64,000 bases of DNA from Kiritimatiellia bacterium (GTDB lineage Bacteria > Verrucomicrobiota > Kiritimatiellia > UBA8416 > JADHWI01). The notes under the pieces are model-generated. The model made no database searches. It was not told the origin of the DNA and worked only from the letters and a program-made list of their open reading frames with translations. Made by a program: the position numbers and the translations under genes. Within the stretch, counting starts at the first letter, position 1. Every line of letters starts with the position of its first letter. This document shows, one piece after another, positions 1 through 6,930 of the stretch. The stretch is taken from NCBI GenBank assembly GCA_030744755.1, contig JASLPY010000013.1:1-64000 (forward strand), given 5' to 3'.

Positions 1-467
1 AGTTCGCGACAGTGCGCACAACTCAATCCCAATGCCGTAGCGACCTCTGTGGTCGATAGCAACTCCGCATTCAACAGCGATAACAGAACCGTACGTGCCG
101 CAATCCTGTGCGTGAGCGGAATGCGCAGTTCTCTTTCCTTAACACCAAAATCCACGACGCAGCATTCATCCTCGCAACGTGCCGAAAGCCGCAGCTCGGC
201 CCTGCACGCTTCAGGAAGCCGGTCAACGCTGGAGCATCGACGATCACGAAGCGCCGCAAATCCGTCGCGAAGCGTTACGCGAACCGCTGTCTTCACGGAC
301 TCGTCCGGCATGCCCACCATTTCCGCCACACTTCGGCGCTTCGCTCCAAGCAGATAGATCGAAAATGCCAGGATCTTGTTCAGTACCCCCGGGTGAAACA
401 CCCTCAGCGCACTCGTGATGCGTTCCTGTGATTTCTCCGGCGAAAACTCAATTCCTCGGCAATCCAT
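1..467 (-). CDS. HTH-containing protein, C-terminus beyond window edge
   Basis: From the ATG at 467 this strand stays open for 155 codons to the window edge, so the gene is cut off. A good ribosome site (GGAGGGG) lies about 5 bases upstream of the start. The product is basic and shows two likely helix-turn-helix units: around residues 43-60 (AKRRSVAEMVGMPDESVK) and at the cut end (residues 139-150, STTEVATALGLS). I do not recognise a named family. A transposase or element-borne regulator is plausible because an insertion-sequence remnant lies just upstream, but that is inference from context only. The codons read smoothly with no frameshift, so it does not look decayed within the visible part. 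Confidence 0.55.
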   Translation of the reverse strand, partial: MDCRGIEFSPEKSQERITSALRVFHPGVLNKILAFSIYLLGAKRRSVAEMVGMPDESVKTAVRVTLRDGFAALRDRRCSSVDRLPEACRAELRLSARCEDECCVVDFGVKERELRIPLTHRIAARTVLLSLLNAELLSTTEVATALGLSCAHCRE

Positions 468-577
468 GATCCGCCCCTCCATGCTCTATTAAACCCCTGT
501 CTCGACGATAAGCCAACGCGACCGGCGTGATTCGGGAGTAATGTAGCGCACGTAAGGGTTTAATGCAAGCGGCTAAT

Positions 578-1105
578 TCATGATTCTGAATTGCCGGAAA
601 TCGAAGCAGAACTTCTGGGATGGACTACTAGATAGACCCAGCCTTCCGCAACCCTTATGTAGGTGATGTCTGCTACCCACACCTCGTCAGGAGCGCTGAC
701 GGGGCCGTAGTCACCCAGAAGATTCGGTGCGATACTGAATCCATGGTTGCTGTCGGTTGAGTACGGATTAAATCGCTTCTTCTGTTGGCCCTGGAGCCCC
801 TCCTCACGCATGAGCCGGGCCACGCGGTCTTTGCCACAGTCGTAGCCTTCCTTCTGTAGTGCCAGCACCATCCGTGGCCGCCCATATGTTTCTCTGCTCT
901 TCTTGTGAATTCGTTTGATTCTTGTCTTTAACATAGCATCTTCCCTCGCTCTCTCATTCATCACTTTGCCGCCCTCCACCCATCTGTAATAGGCGCTGCG
1001 GCATGTCCCAAAGGCCTCGCACATTGTGTCCACGACATGCTCTTCAGCATGGCTCTTTATGAACTCGTACGTCCGTTTCCTTCCTGAGAGAAGATGCTTA
1101 TGGCT
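578..1105 (-). pseudogene. IS3-family transposase OrfB, 3'-truncated
   Basis: Read in the -1 frame from the A7 slippery site, this gives 175 codons beginning SHKHLLSGRKRTYEFIKSHA, then the HTH_21-like region (RIKRIHKKSRETYGRPRM) and the opening of the rve integrase core (WVADITYIRVAEGWVYL), which holds the first Asp of the DDE triad. A complete OrfB is about 270-290 residues. Here the family match ends after WVYL and a 16-residue unrelated tail runs to the stop at 578. The second Asp and the Glu are absent, so the protein should be inactive. Without a frameshift, translation could begin at the GTG at 1033. Confidence 0.85.
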
Positions 1106-1374
1106 TTTTTTAAAATGTCCCTCTGTTCACTGATATAGGCCAGCTCCTTCCGCAGCCGGCGGTTTTCGGCCTCCACCTCTGAGGGCTTCAGGCCTGACTC
1201 AGGAAGCGCTCCGCAGGATTCGTCCATTCTTGCCAGGTGTTCCTGTTTCCATCGTGATAACATGACCCCATTGATGCCCAGATCCTTGGCCACATCCGTC
1301 GCGGTCCGCCCACTCCGGATCACCAGCTCTACTGCATCTCGTTTGAATTCCTTGTCGTACTTGCGTCGTTTCAT
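1057..1374 (-). CDS. IS3-family transposase OrfA
   Basis: This 105-residue protein is the DNA-binding half of an IS3 transposase. Residues 1-45 form the HTH_Tnp_1-type helix-turn-helix (start MKRRKYDKEFKRDAVELV, recognition region around ATDVAKDLGINGVMLSRWK). Residues 65-95 form a leucine-zipper-like coiled coil (VEAENRRLRKELAYISEQ). Length is normal for OrfA. Near the end, positions 1111-1105 on this strand carry seven A in the phase TTA-AAA-AAA-G, a classical -1 slippery site that would fuse OrfA to OrfB. The gene itself looks intact. Confidence 0.9.
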   Translation of the reverse strand: MKRRKYDKEFKRDAVELVIRSGRTATDVAKDLGINGVMLSRWKQEHLARMDESCGALPESGLKPSEVEAENRRLRKELAYISEQRDILKKAISIFSQEGNGRTSS

Positions 1375-1519
1375 AGTAGATATATCCTCGTATTAAGTGT
1401 GAGGACTGTCTACTTTTTCCGGGCAGGATCACTTACTCGGATACGCTTAAGCGATCCGCTTCATCGGCCCTATGACTCGGAAATTTGCAGAACTTTTGGG
1501 ACACGACCTCGCTTATCCA

Positions 1520-1540
1520 GCGGGCCACGGGGTGGCCCGC
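1520..1540 (-). terminator. Hairpin downstream of the ruvX operon
   Basis: A perfect 9-bp inverted repeat (GCGGGCCAC / GTGGCCCGC) with a 3-base loop lies 39 bases beyond the ruvX stop codon. It would form a strong GC-rich hairpin at the end of the wzm-wzt-nadC-coaX-ruvX transcript. No clear T-run follows on the minus strand, so it may be a Rho-assisted or mRNA-stabilising structure rather than a textbook intrinsic terminator. Confidence 0.5.
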
Positions 1541-1578
1541 CCACATCGGGAGTGGAAGTCCTCTCTCCCTTGGTTTTT

Positions 1579-2007
1579 TCAATACTCCGACTCCGTCTTC
1601 GAATCCAGGTAACCGCTCAGGATTACCTGCGCGGCCAATTTGTCCCTGACTTTCTTGCGCTTCTGTCTACTCATGTCGGCATCCAGCAGAACACGTTCAA
1701 CCATGGCGCTGCTGAGTCGCTCGTCCCATTCTTCAACGTCGAGATCTATCGCCTTCCTGAGCATATCGCAAAATGCTCTCACCCGCTGCGCTATCGGGCC
1801 AACTGTTCCATCCATATTCAGCGGGAGGCCCACGACAATCTTCACGGCTTCAGTTTCGGCGCATGCCTCGCAGACTGCTTTCACCGAATCCGCATCCGAC
1901 GACACTTCGACGGTTCTCAGCGGCGTTGCAAGGATTCCCATTGCATCACTGATAGCCAGGCCAAGCCTGCGCTCTCCATGATCGACCCCTAGAATCCTCC
2001 CGATCAT
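1579..2007 (-). CDS. ruvX: Putative Holliday junction resolvase RuvX/YqgF
   Basis: A 142-residue protein of the YqgF/RuvX family, RNase H-like nucleases linked to Holliday-junction resolution and to processing of pre-16S rRNA 5' ends. The N-terminus (ILGVDHGERRLGLAISD) carries the first acidic residue, D9. Family motifs follow: VGLPLNMDGTVG in the middle, WDERLSS about residue 95, and RDKLAAQVILSGYLD near the C-terminus with the last acidic residue. Length matches the family. The ATG overlaps the coaX stop (ATGA), so it is translationally coupled at the end of the wzm-wzt-nadC-coaX operon. Confidence 0.93.
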   Translation of the reverse strand: MIGRILGVDHGERRLGLAISDAMGILATPLRTVEVSSDADSVKAVCEACAETEAVKIVVGLPLNMDGTVGPIAQRVRAFCDMLRKAIDLDVEEWDERLSSAMVERVLLDADMSRQKRKKVRDKLAAQVILSGYLDSKTESEY

Positions 2008-2768
2008 GAGCCCCCTCCGCGGTTAAGTTCGAATATCTTTCCGAGCCCCCTGAGCGTCAGGTTCGGATCAAAGTGAAAATCCATATCCAGTCCGTTAAGC
2101 GCCCACCTTGCAAATCCACCCGTGGCGCAAAGGCTGGCACCAGCAAGGTCCGGTTTCTCACGCAGGTAGTTAACGATCTCCCTGACAATCCCGCGATAGC
2201 CGATATGCGCTCCAATTCGCATCGCGGACTCGGTGCTTTTGCCCACCTGGGCACACATACCTCGTAATTCGATATGCGGCAGGAGTGCGGTTCGATCTGC
2301 GAGGTAATCACTCATGAGGGGTAAACCCGGGGCAATGACGCCGCCGACGTACTGCCCGCGTGCATTGACAATATCGAAAGTCAGGGCCGTTCCGAAGTCG
2401 GCGACGATCACGGGAGAACCGTAGCGAGCGGAGGCGGCGCAGGCATTGGCAAGTCGGTCGGGACCGATTGATGCCGGTTTAGGGTAGGATATCTCCACGC
2501 CAACGGCTACCTGATGCGTCACAACCAGCGGGGCCTCCCCCAGGGCGTCTTTTATCCCCGCCTCCCATCGTGCGACGGCCTTCGGCACGACTGAACAGAG
2601 CACCGCACCGTCAAGCCTGCGGTTGGCGGCCAAGATACGTATGGCCTCCCGAACTGCGGCTCTTGAACTCAGGCCACCCTTGACGTGTGAGACGTTTGTA
2701 ACTCGTTTGCCGGAACAGAGGCCATAAGCCGTACTGCTGTTGCCGATGTCTATTGCGATTGTTTGCAC
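2004..2768 (-). CDS. coaX: Type III pantothenate kinase
   Basis: CoaX phosphorylates pantothenate with ATP, the first committed step of coenzyme A synthesis. The start is taken as the GTG at 2768, giving 254 residues beginning with the ASKHA phosphate-1 motif (IAIDIGNSSTAYGL). Longer upstream reading only adds sequence belonging to nadC. Other family signatures are the pantothenate-binding stretch SIGPDRLANACAA, then VIVADFGTALTFDIV and ATGGFARW. The GTG shares its first base with the nadC stop (TAGTG), and the coaX stop overlaps the ruvX ATG. Type III kinases are common in PVC bacteria; no type I or II enzyme is seen here. Confidence 0.93.
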   Translation of the reverse strand: MQTIAIDIGNSSTAYGLCSGKRVTNVSHVKGGLSSRAAVREAIRILAANRRLDGAVLCSVVPKAVARWEAGIKDALGEAPLVVTHQVAVGVEISYPKPASIGPDRLANACAASARYGSPVIVADFGTALTFDIVNARGQYVGGVIAPGLPLMSDYLADRTALLPHIELRGMCAQVGKSTESAMRIGAHIGYRGIVREIVNYLREKPDLAGASLCATGGFARWALNGLDMDFHFDPNLTLRGLGKIFELNRGGGS

Positions 2769-3628
2769 TAGGGAATCTCCAGCGACAGATCTGCCGCCGG
2801 AGCGGAGTGAGTGAGGCAACCCAGCGAGATGGCATCTATACCGGTAGCCGCGACGCCTTCGACGTTTGCAAGCGTGATTCCCCCCGACGCCTCGAGGCGG
2901 CTTCTTCCTTTGCATATCTTCACGGCTTCGCGCAGTCTTTCCGGCCCCATATTATCGAGCAGCACCCAGTCGGGCTTGGCCCTCAGAGCGCTCTCCAACT
3001 CCGCCATGGTTTCAACCTCTATTTCGATTTTTACGTCGGGAAACTTCTCTCGTGAACATTCAACAGCTTTGTCCAGGGCATCCGGGTCACCGTCCTGCCA
3101 GAGGCGTCTATGGTTATCCTTTATGAGAACCCGGTCATACAGGCCGATACGATGATTCTCACCGCCCCCGCAAAGCACCGCGTATTTCTCGATGGCGCGT
3201 AGCGTCGGCGTGGTTTTCCGCGTGTCGAGTATGGCCACGTTGTGAGGGCGGGCGATGTCTACAAACTGGCGTGTGAGGGTGGCAATACCCGTCATTCGCT
3301 GCATGAAGTTGAGGGCAGTACGTTCTGCAGTCAGGATTCCACGGGCAGGACCTTCCGCCACAAGTATCACGTCGTCCTTGCCGGCCTTCCTGCCGTCCTG
3401 AACCAGGACGTCACACTCTATGGCAGTGTCTACTTTCTTAAACACCATCTCAGCGACCCCGACCCCCGAGACGGTATAGGCGCGCCTTGAAATCATGACC
3501 GCCCTTATCGAAGCGTCGGCAGGAACCAGGGATAGCGTTGTAACATCACCAGATCCTATGTCTTCGCTTAGTGCAGCGTCTATAATCTGCTCAAGCGTGG
3601 GATCCTGTCGAATGTCAGGCAGGTCCAT
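2768..3628 (-). CDS. nadC: Nicotinate-nucleotide pyrophosphorylase (carboxylating)
   Basis: Quinolinate phosphoribosyltransferase converts quinolinate and PRPP to nicotinate mononucleotide, CO2 and pyrophosphate in de novo NAD synthesis. The chosen ATG at 3628 has a strong ribosome site (AAGGAGA) and gives 286 residues, the usual size; an upstream in-frame ATG at 3691 would add 21 residues lying inside wzt. Visible signatures are ALSEDIGSGDVTT near the N-terminus, NFMQRMTGIATLT, the substrate-binding block LDTRKTTPTLRAIEKYAV followed by GGGENHR, IKDNH, and the C-terminal EASGGITLANV. It overlaps the end of wzt by 14 bases and coaX by one base. Confidence 0.95.
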   Translation of the reverse strand: MDLPDIRQDPTLEQIIDAALSEDIGSGDVTTLSLVPADASIRAVMISRRAYTVSGVGVAEMVFKKVDTAIECDVLVQDGRKAGKDDVILVAEGPARGILTAERTALNFMQRMTGIATLTRQFVDIARPHNVAILDTRKTTPTLRAIEKYAVLCGGGENHRIGLYDRVLIKDNHRRLWQDGDPDALDKAVECSREKFPDVKIEIEVETMAELESALRAKPDWVLLDNMGPERLREAVKICKGRSRLEASGGITLANVEGVAATGIDAISLGCLTHSAPAADLSLEIP

Positions 3629-4841
3629 TGTCTTCTCCTTTGTCGCTGGTTGTGCCACCCATTTCCCACCGGGAAGGAATGAAGCAGACACCTTCGAAAC
3701 TGCTGGTGCTTTCCACCGCTATCGGAAAACAGTTATCGAGCCGGTGGTAGTTCGTTCGGTGATCTGCAGAGTGAACTGAGAAGGAGAAGAGATAGGTCCC
3801 GGCCGCCATCGGAAGCTCCCCGAGATGAAGCGTTATAGTACCCTCCCCCTCTATACTCGGAATCGCGAACTTCTCGATCTGGGTGTTGTTGCCGTAGATA
3901 AGGCGACCTTCTGAATCGGCCAGGCTGAATCCAAAGACAGGATCCTCAACTCGCATATTCGCTTTGTAGAAGATCTTCGCCAATAGACCGCTTCCGGAAG
4001 AGAACGTATCTGTGGGCGACCCGTCCCCGGCAAGAAACTCTACGCGTTCCAGGGACACCTCGCCCGTTCCCCATACGCGATCAAGGCCGCCGACACTCTT
4101 CGAACGAGCCATCGACTTGTAATTGCTCACAACGCTGTCAGGGTCCCCTATCCCCTGCACCGTTCCTTCGTCGAGGAAGAGAATACGATCGCTTATTCTC
4201 TGGATGGTTCCAAGATCGTGGGAAATGATGAGCATGGTTTTGCCCTGCTCGCGAAAGGCCTTCATCTTGTCGATGCATTTCCGCTGAAATTCTACGTCGC
4301 CGACCGCAAGTACCTCGTCGATAAGAAGTATGTCCGGATCCACCTCAACCGCCACGGCGAAACCCAGACGCACGTACATTCCAGAAGAGTAGTGCTTCAC
4401 CGGTTGGTCAATGAACTCGTCAAGCCCGGCAAACGAGACAATTGCATCGAACCTCTCTTTCATTTGCCTGCGGGTGAGACCCATAATTGCCCCGCAAAGG
4501 AAGACGTTCTCCCGCCCGGTGAGATCGGGATGGAACCCGGCGCCAAGTTCAAGGAGCGACGATATGGTGCCTTTGGCCTCTATTCTTCCGGTCGTGGGGA
4601 CTTTGGTTCCGGCGAGGAGCGACAGAAGCGTGCTTTTCCCCGCACCATTGGCGCCGATGATTCCAAGCGTCTCACCGCAAGGAACCTTGAAGGAGACGTC
4701 CTTGAGGGCCCAAAAGTCCTTTCGTCCGGATCCAGGCCTTCTCAAGATGTCCAAGGCCATGGACTTCACGGTCCGCGTGCCGCTTCGGTGCAGCCGGAAG
4801 CTCTTTCCTACACCCTCAACGCTTATGGCATTATTACTCAA
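3615..4841 (-). CDS. wzt: Polysaccharide ABC exporter ATPase with C-terminal Wzt domain
   Basis: A 408-residue ATP-binding subunit of an ABC-2 exporter for O-antigen or other surface polysaccharide. Residues 1-240 are the nucleotide-binding domain: Walker A GANGAGKST at 63-71, signature YSSGMYVRLGFAVA, Walker B DILLIDEVLAVGD. From about residue 255 a beta-rich C-terminal domain resembling Wzt_C follows (GEVSLERVEFLAGDGSP ... AAGTYLFSFSVHSAD); in the E. coli O9a system that domain binds the capped glycan before export. It lies 12 bases downstream of the wzm permease gene and overlaps nadC. The gene symbol is by family; the polysaccharide is unknown, and no glycosyltransferases are nearby. Confidence 0.92.
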   Translation of the reverse strand: MSNNAISVEGVGKSFRLHRSGTRTVKSMALDILRRPGSGRKDFWALKDVSFKVPCGETLGIIGANGAGKSTLLSLLAGTKVPTTGRIEAKGTISSLLELGAGFHPDLTGRENVFLCGAIMGLTRRQMKERFDAIVSFAGLDEFIDQPVKHYSSGMYVRLGFAVAVEVDPDILLIDEVLAVGDVEFQRKCIDKMKAFREQGKTMLIISHDLGTIQRISDRILFLDEGTVQGIGDPDSVVSNYKSMARSKSVGGLDRVWGTGEVSLERVEFLAGDGSPTDTFSSGSGLLAKIFYKANMRVEDPVFGFSLADSEGRLIYGNNTQIEKFAIPSIEGEGTITLHLGELPMAAGTYLFSFSVHSADHRTNYHRLDNCFPIAVESTSSFEGVCFIPSRWEMGGTTSDKGEDNGPA

Positions 4842-4853
4842 AAGAAAAGCTCC

Positions 4854-5636
4854 TTACAATTCGTCCCCGAAACGTGGCTGCGCCTTCTGGAATACCATGA
4901 GCCCTATACAAAGTATCGCCCATGCCACTCCGAACGACAGACACAGATGCGCTGTTCCTGGATTCTGGGCCGAGAGAAGAATCATCCTGTATGCCGTCAC
5001 GATCCCGCTCATTGGATTAGCGAAGAACAAGACGTGAACCCAGCCGGGAAAACCAGGGGACGTGAGGACACGATCGGGGTCGTAAATGATAGGCGTAAGG
5101 AAGAACCATGCCAGCATCACGATGGAAAGGATGTGCTCCGTGTCGCGGAAGAAAACGTTGGCAGTCGAGAAGATAAGGGCAACTCCAAGACATAACGCCG
5201 CTTGCGTGACGACCAGAAACGGCAAGGCAACCACGACCCCGAAATCCGCACCCGCAACAATCAGATATACGAAGAGAACGACACAGGAGAGGAGGAAGTT
5301 GACAAGGTTCGAACCGACCATCGCCAGCGGCAGGATGATTCGTGGGAATGCTGCCTTTGTCACAAGGTTTGCGTTGCCGACTATGGCGTACAGCGAGTCG
5401 CCCAGGCACATGGCAAGGAATTGCCAGACGATAATGCCGCTGACGAGGACGGGCAAATCGATGGGTATGCGGATGAGGCTGAGAAAGACCGCATATATTA
5501 CAATCAGGAAAAGCGGGCTCAAGAGTGACCAGAAGAACCCAAGCGATGAGTTCTTGTAGCGAATCTTGAGATTGCGCCCAACCAGGATCTGCAGCAACTC
5601 GCGCCTGGCGCGTATCTCCTTAATCAATGACAACAT
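4854..5636 (-). CDS. wzm: Polysaccharide ABC exporter permease
   Basis: A 260-residue ABC-2 type permease, partner of the adjacent Wzt-like ATPase. The cytoplasmic N-terminus (IKEIRARRELLQILVGRNLKI) is followed by RYKNSSLGFFWSLLSPL, typical of this family, and then by about six hydrophobic segments, for example LFLIVIYAVFLSLI, LPVLVSGIIVWQFLA, FLLSCVVLFVYLIV, VALPFLVVTQAALCLGVALI, IVMLAWFFLTPIIY and GVAWAILCIGLMVF. Length is normal. It is the first gene of the minus-strand operon running to ruvX. The upstream 778 bp contain no other gene, so the promoter should lie there, though I cannot point to it. Confidence 0.92.
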   Translation of the reverse strand: MLSLIKEIRARRELLQILVGRNLKIRYKNSSLGFFWSLLSPLFLIVIYAVFLSLIRIPIDLPVLVSGIIVWQFLAMCLGDSLYAIVGNANLVTKAAFPRIILPLAMVGSNLVNFLLSCVVLFVYLIVAGADFGVVVALPFLVVTQAALCLGVALIFSTANVFFRDTEHILSIVMLAWFFLTPIIYDPDRVLTSPGFPGWVHVLFFANPMSGIVTAYRMILLSAQNPGTAHLCLSFGVAWAILCIGLMVFQKAQPRFGDEL

Positions 5637-5746
5637 AGGGATTGATTCTCAATTCTGCGGGAAGAATTGTCAATGACGGACAGGAGGGAGCTTTTTTGAG
5701 CTGGCCTATCTTGAGACGCTAGTCTCTGTAGCGGAACTTGTCCCGC

Positions 5747-6000
5747 ACGGCGCATGCGCGTCAACCTAAGACCATCTGGCCGTATATAGCGCTGAAAGCG
5801 CGGCATATACCAGCCCAGGGCAACGCCCTGGGTAGAAAACGAAAAAGAAATTCAGCCCTGAAAGGGCAGGATATAGTGTGCTGCATGAAGAAATCCCCTG
5901 TATCCCGCCCTTTCAGGGCTGAATTGTTCTATATCTCGTTCCCCAGGGCGTTGCCCTGGGCTAGTATATCCAGGCCTTTCAGGCCATAGGCGCATGCGGT
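5747..6000. repeat. Composite nested palindrome of about 250 bp
   Basis: Several small palindromes are arranged so that the whole stretch is itself an inverted repeat. Left arm in order: GGCGCATGCGC (5748-5758), GCGCTGAAAGCGC, CCCAGGGCAACGCCCTGGG (5815-5833), CAGCCCTGAAAGGGC (5853-5867). Right arm in mirrored order: GCCCTTTCAGGGCTG, CCCAGGGCGTTGCCCTGGG (5942-5960), GGCCTTTCAGGCC, GGCGCATGCG. About 40 bases separate the arms. The layout resembles bacterial REP/BIME-type repeats spread through genomes by trans-acting transposases. Confidence 0.85.
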
Positions 6001-6114
6001 AATTCCTTAGCCGGAACGATTCAGCACCGACAGTCCGCGATCCTGTTCCCGAACATCAGAGGCGGTAGCGTTGTCACACTGAAGTCTCTGGATTCATGGT
6101 CACCGTCCAGTTAA

Positions 6115-6199
6115 TGTCATCCCGAGCTTGTCGAGGGATCTCATGGTTCACTGAACAACCGAGATCCTTCGACTCCGCTTCGCTCTGCTCAGGATGACA
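6115..6199. repeat. Dispersed hairpin repeat, TCATCC(C/T)GAGC type, copy 1
   Basis: The left arm TGTCATCCCGAGCTTGTCGA continues to GGGATCTC at 6142, and the right arm (6161-6199) begins GAGATCCTTCGA and ends GCTCAGGATGACA. The arms are imperfect inverted copies enclosing about 18 bases. A related, diverged copy occurs at 22800-22855. This kind of sequence is a familiar dispersed repeat in assembled environmental genomes. Confidence 0.75.
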
Positions 6200-6314
6200 A
6201 TTTCTCCACGGCTGCTTCTGCTGAATCGTTCCGGCTTAGGTTGACTCGAATGCGCGCCTGCGGTACGGAGCAGGATCATCTTCAATCATCCCAAATCCTG
6301 CCTGCCACGCCGTA

Positions 6315-6330
6315 GTCCCGCCTGCGGGAC
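6315..6330. repeat. Short GC hairpin, REP-like
   Basis: GTCCCGC-CT-GCGGGAC is a perfect 7-bp inverted repeat with a 2-base loop, embedded in a CGCCGTA...GAAGGAGGG context about 85 bases before the ECF sigma start. It is downstream of no gene on the plus strand, so a repeat element is more likely than a terminator. Only one copy is visible in the window. Confidence 0.5.
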
Positions 6331-6414
6331 GAAGGAGGGTCAAAAACTCCCACAGCGAAAGCTCCCCAAGCAGCGGTCTTGATCTTCAGGTAGGGTTGTC
6401 ACTATTCTTCTGGT

Positions 6415-6930
6415 ATGGACAAGTATCTTGAAGTCATTGTCACTGAACACCGGGACACGGTGTTCGGTATGCTGTATTCCATGCTGCGCGATCGCGAGAT
6501 GGCCGAGGATCTCACACAGGATACCTTCGTACTCCTGACGCGCAAGATCGACGAAATCGACGTGAACCGGCCGATTCTACCATGGCTTCTCACCAGCGCC
6601 CGAAACCTCGCCGCCAATGCGCGCCGGCGCAGATCCCTGGAGTACCGGATCTTTCTCCAAGGCGATGCCATAGAGCAGTTCTGGGAACGATTCGGCAGCG
6701 TCACACTGGGCGCTGATTCCTCCGAACGCCTGGGGGCGCTGCGAGGCTGCCGCGAGAACCTGTCGCCGCAACAAAGGGATACGATTTCTCTCTTCTATGA
6801 CGAGGGCCTGCCCTGCGAGCAGATCGCGGAACGCCTGAAGACAGCGACAGCTGCCATCTACAATAGGCTTGCACGCGGGAGAAGAGCGCTGCACACCTGC
6901 ATTACGCGCAAACTGCAGGCGGACGCATGA
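6415..6930 (+). CDS. ECF-type RNA polymerase sigma factor
   Basis: A 171-residue sigma-70 family extracytoplasmic-function sigma factor. Sigma region 2 spans about residues 5-75 (DTVFGMLYSMLRDREMAEDL, then TQDTFVLLTRK), including the core-binding and -10 recognition helices. Region 4 spans about 118-165 (LSPQQRDTISLFYDEGLP, then CEQIAERLKTATAAIYNRLA), a helix-turn-helix for the -35 element. The stop overlaps the start of the FecR-GH32 gene by four bases (ATGA), the usual arrangement of a sigma factor with its membrane-bound regulator. It should direct a small regulon, including perhaps its own promoter; the targets are not evident here. Confidence 0.92.
   Translation: MDKYLEVIVTEHRDTVFGMLYSMLRDREMAEDLTQDTFVLLTRKIDEIDVNRPILPWLLTSARNLAANARRRRSLEYRIFLQGDAIEQFWERFGSVTLGADSSERLGALRGCRENLSPQQRDTISLFYDEGLPCEQIAERLKTATAAIYNRLARGRRALHTCITRKLQADA

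Larger units (their letters stand above)
578..1431 (-). mobile_element. Truncated IS3-family insertion sequence
   Basis: The element contains orfA, an A7 frameshift site and the first part of orfB. Its upstream end is probably at about 1431, where the minus strand reads TGATCCTGCCCGGAAAAAG, a typical IS3-group terminal sequence starting with TGA. The other end is missing: similarity to IS3 orfB stops near 627 (after the residues WVYL), so two of the three DDE catalytic residues and the right terminal repeat are gone. The copy should be unable to transpose by itself. A near-identical 15-base word (GCAGAACTT[C/T]TGGGA) lies on both sides, at 606-620 and 1487-1501. Confidence 0.85.
5637..6414. 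other. Gene-free 778-bp stretch rich in palindromic repeats
   Basis: The stretch lies between the divergent wzm operon and the ECF sigma gene and must contain both promoters, but I see no convincing -35/-10 pair. It holds three different repeat families, listed separately: a composite palindrome at 5747-6000, a hairpin element at 6115-6199 and a short GC hairpin at 6315-6330. No open frame with coding character was seen in either strand. Confidence 0.7.

Noticed and set aside
49-431. Plus-strand short frames at the left edge
   Set aside because: They are opposite the minus-strand HTH gene, which has the better ribosome site and coherent helix-turn-helix sequence.
2004-2915. A longer coaX beginning upstream of 2768
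   Set aside because: The extra residues come from reading the nadC coding sequence in another frame; the CoaX motif starts immediately after the GTG at 2768.
4218-5195. A 325-codon open frame on the plus strand opposite wzt and wzm
   Set aside because: It is antisense to two unmistakable ABC exporter genes, has no ribosome site, and its composition is that of reverse-complemented coding sequence.
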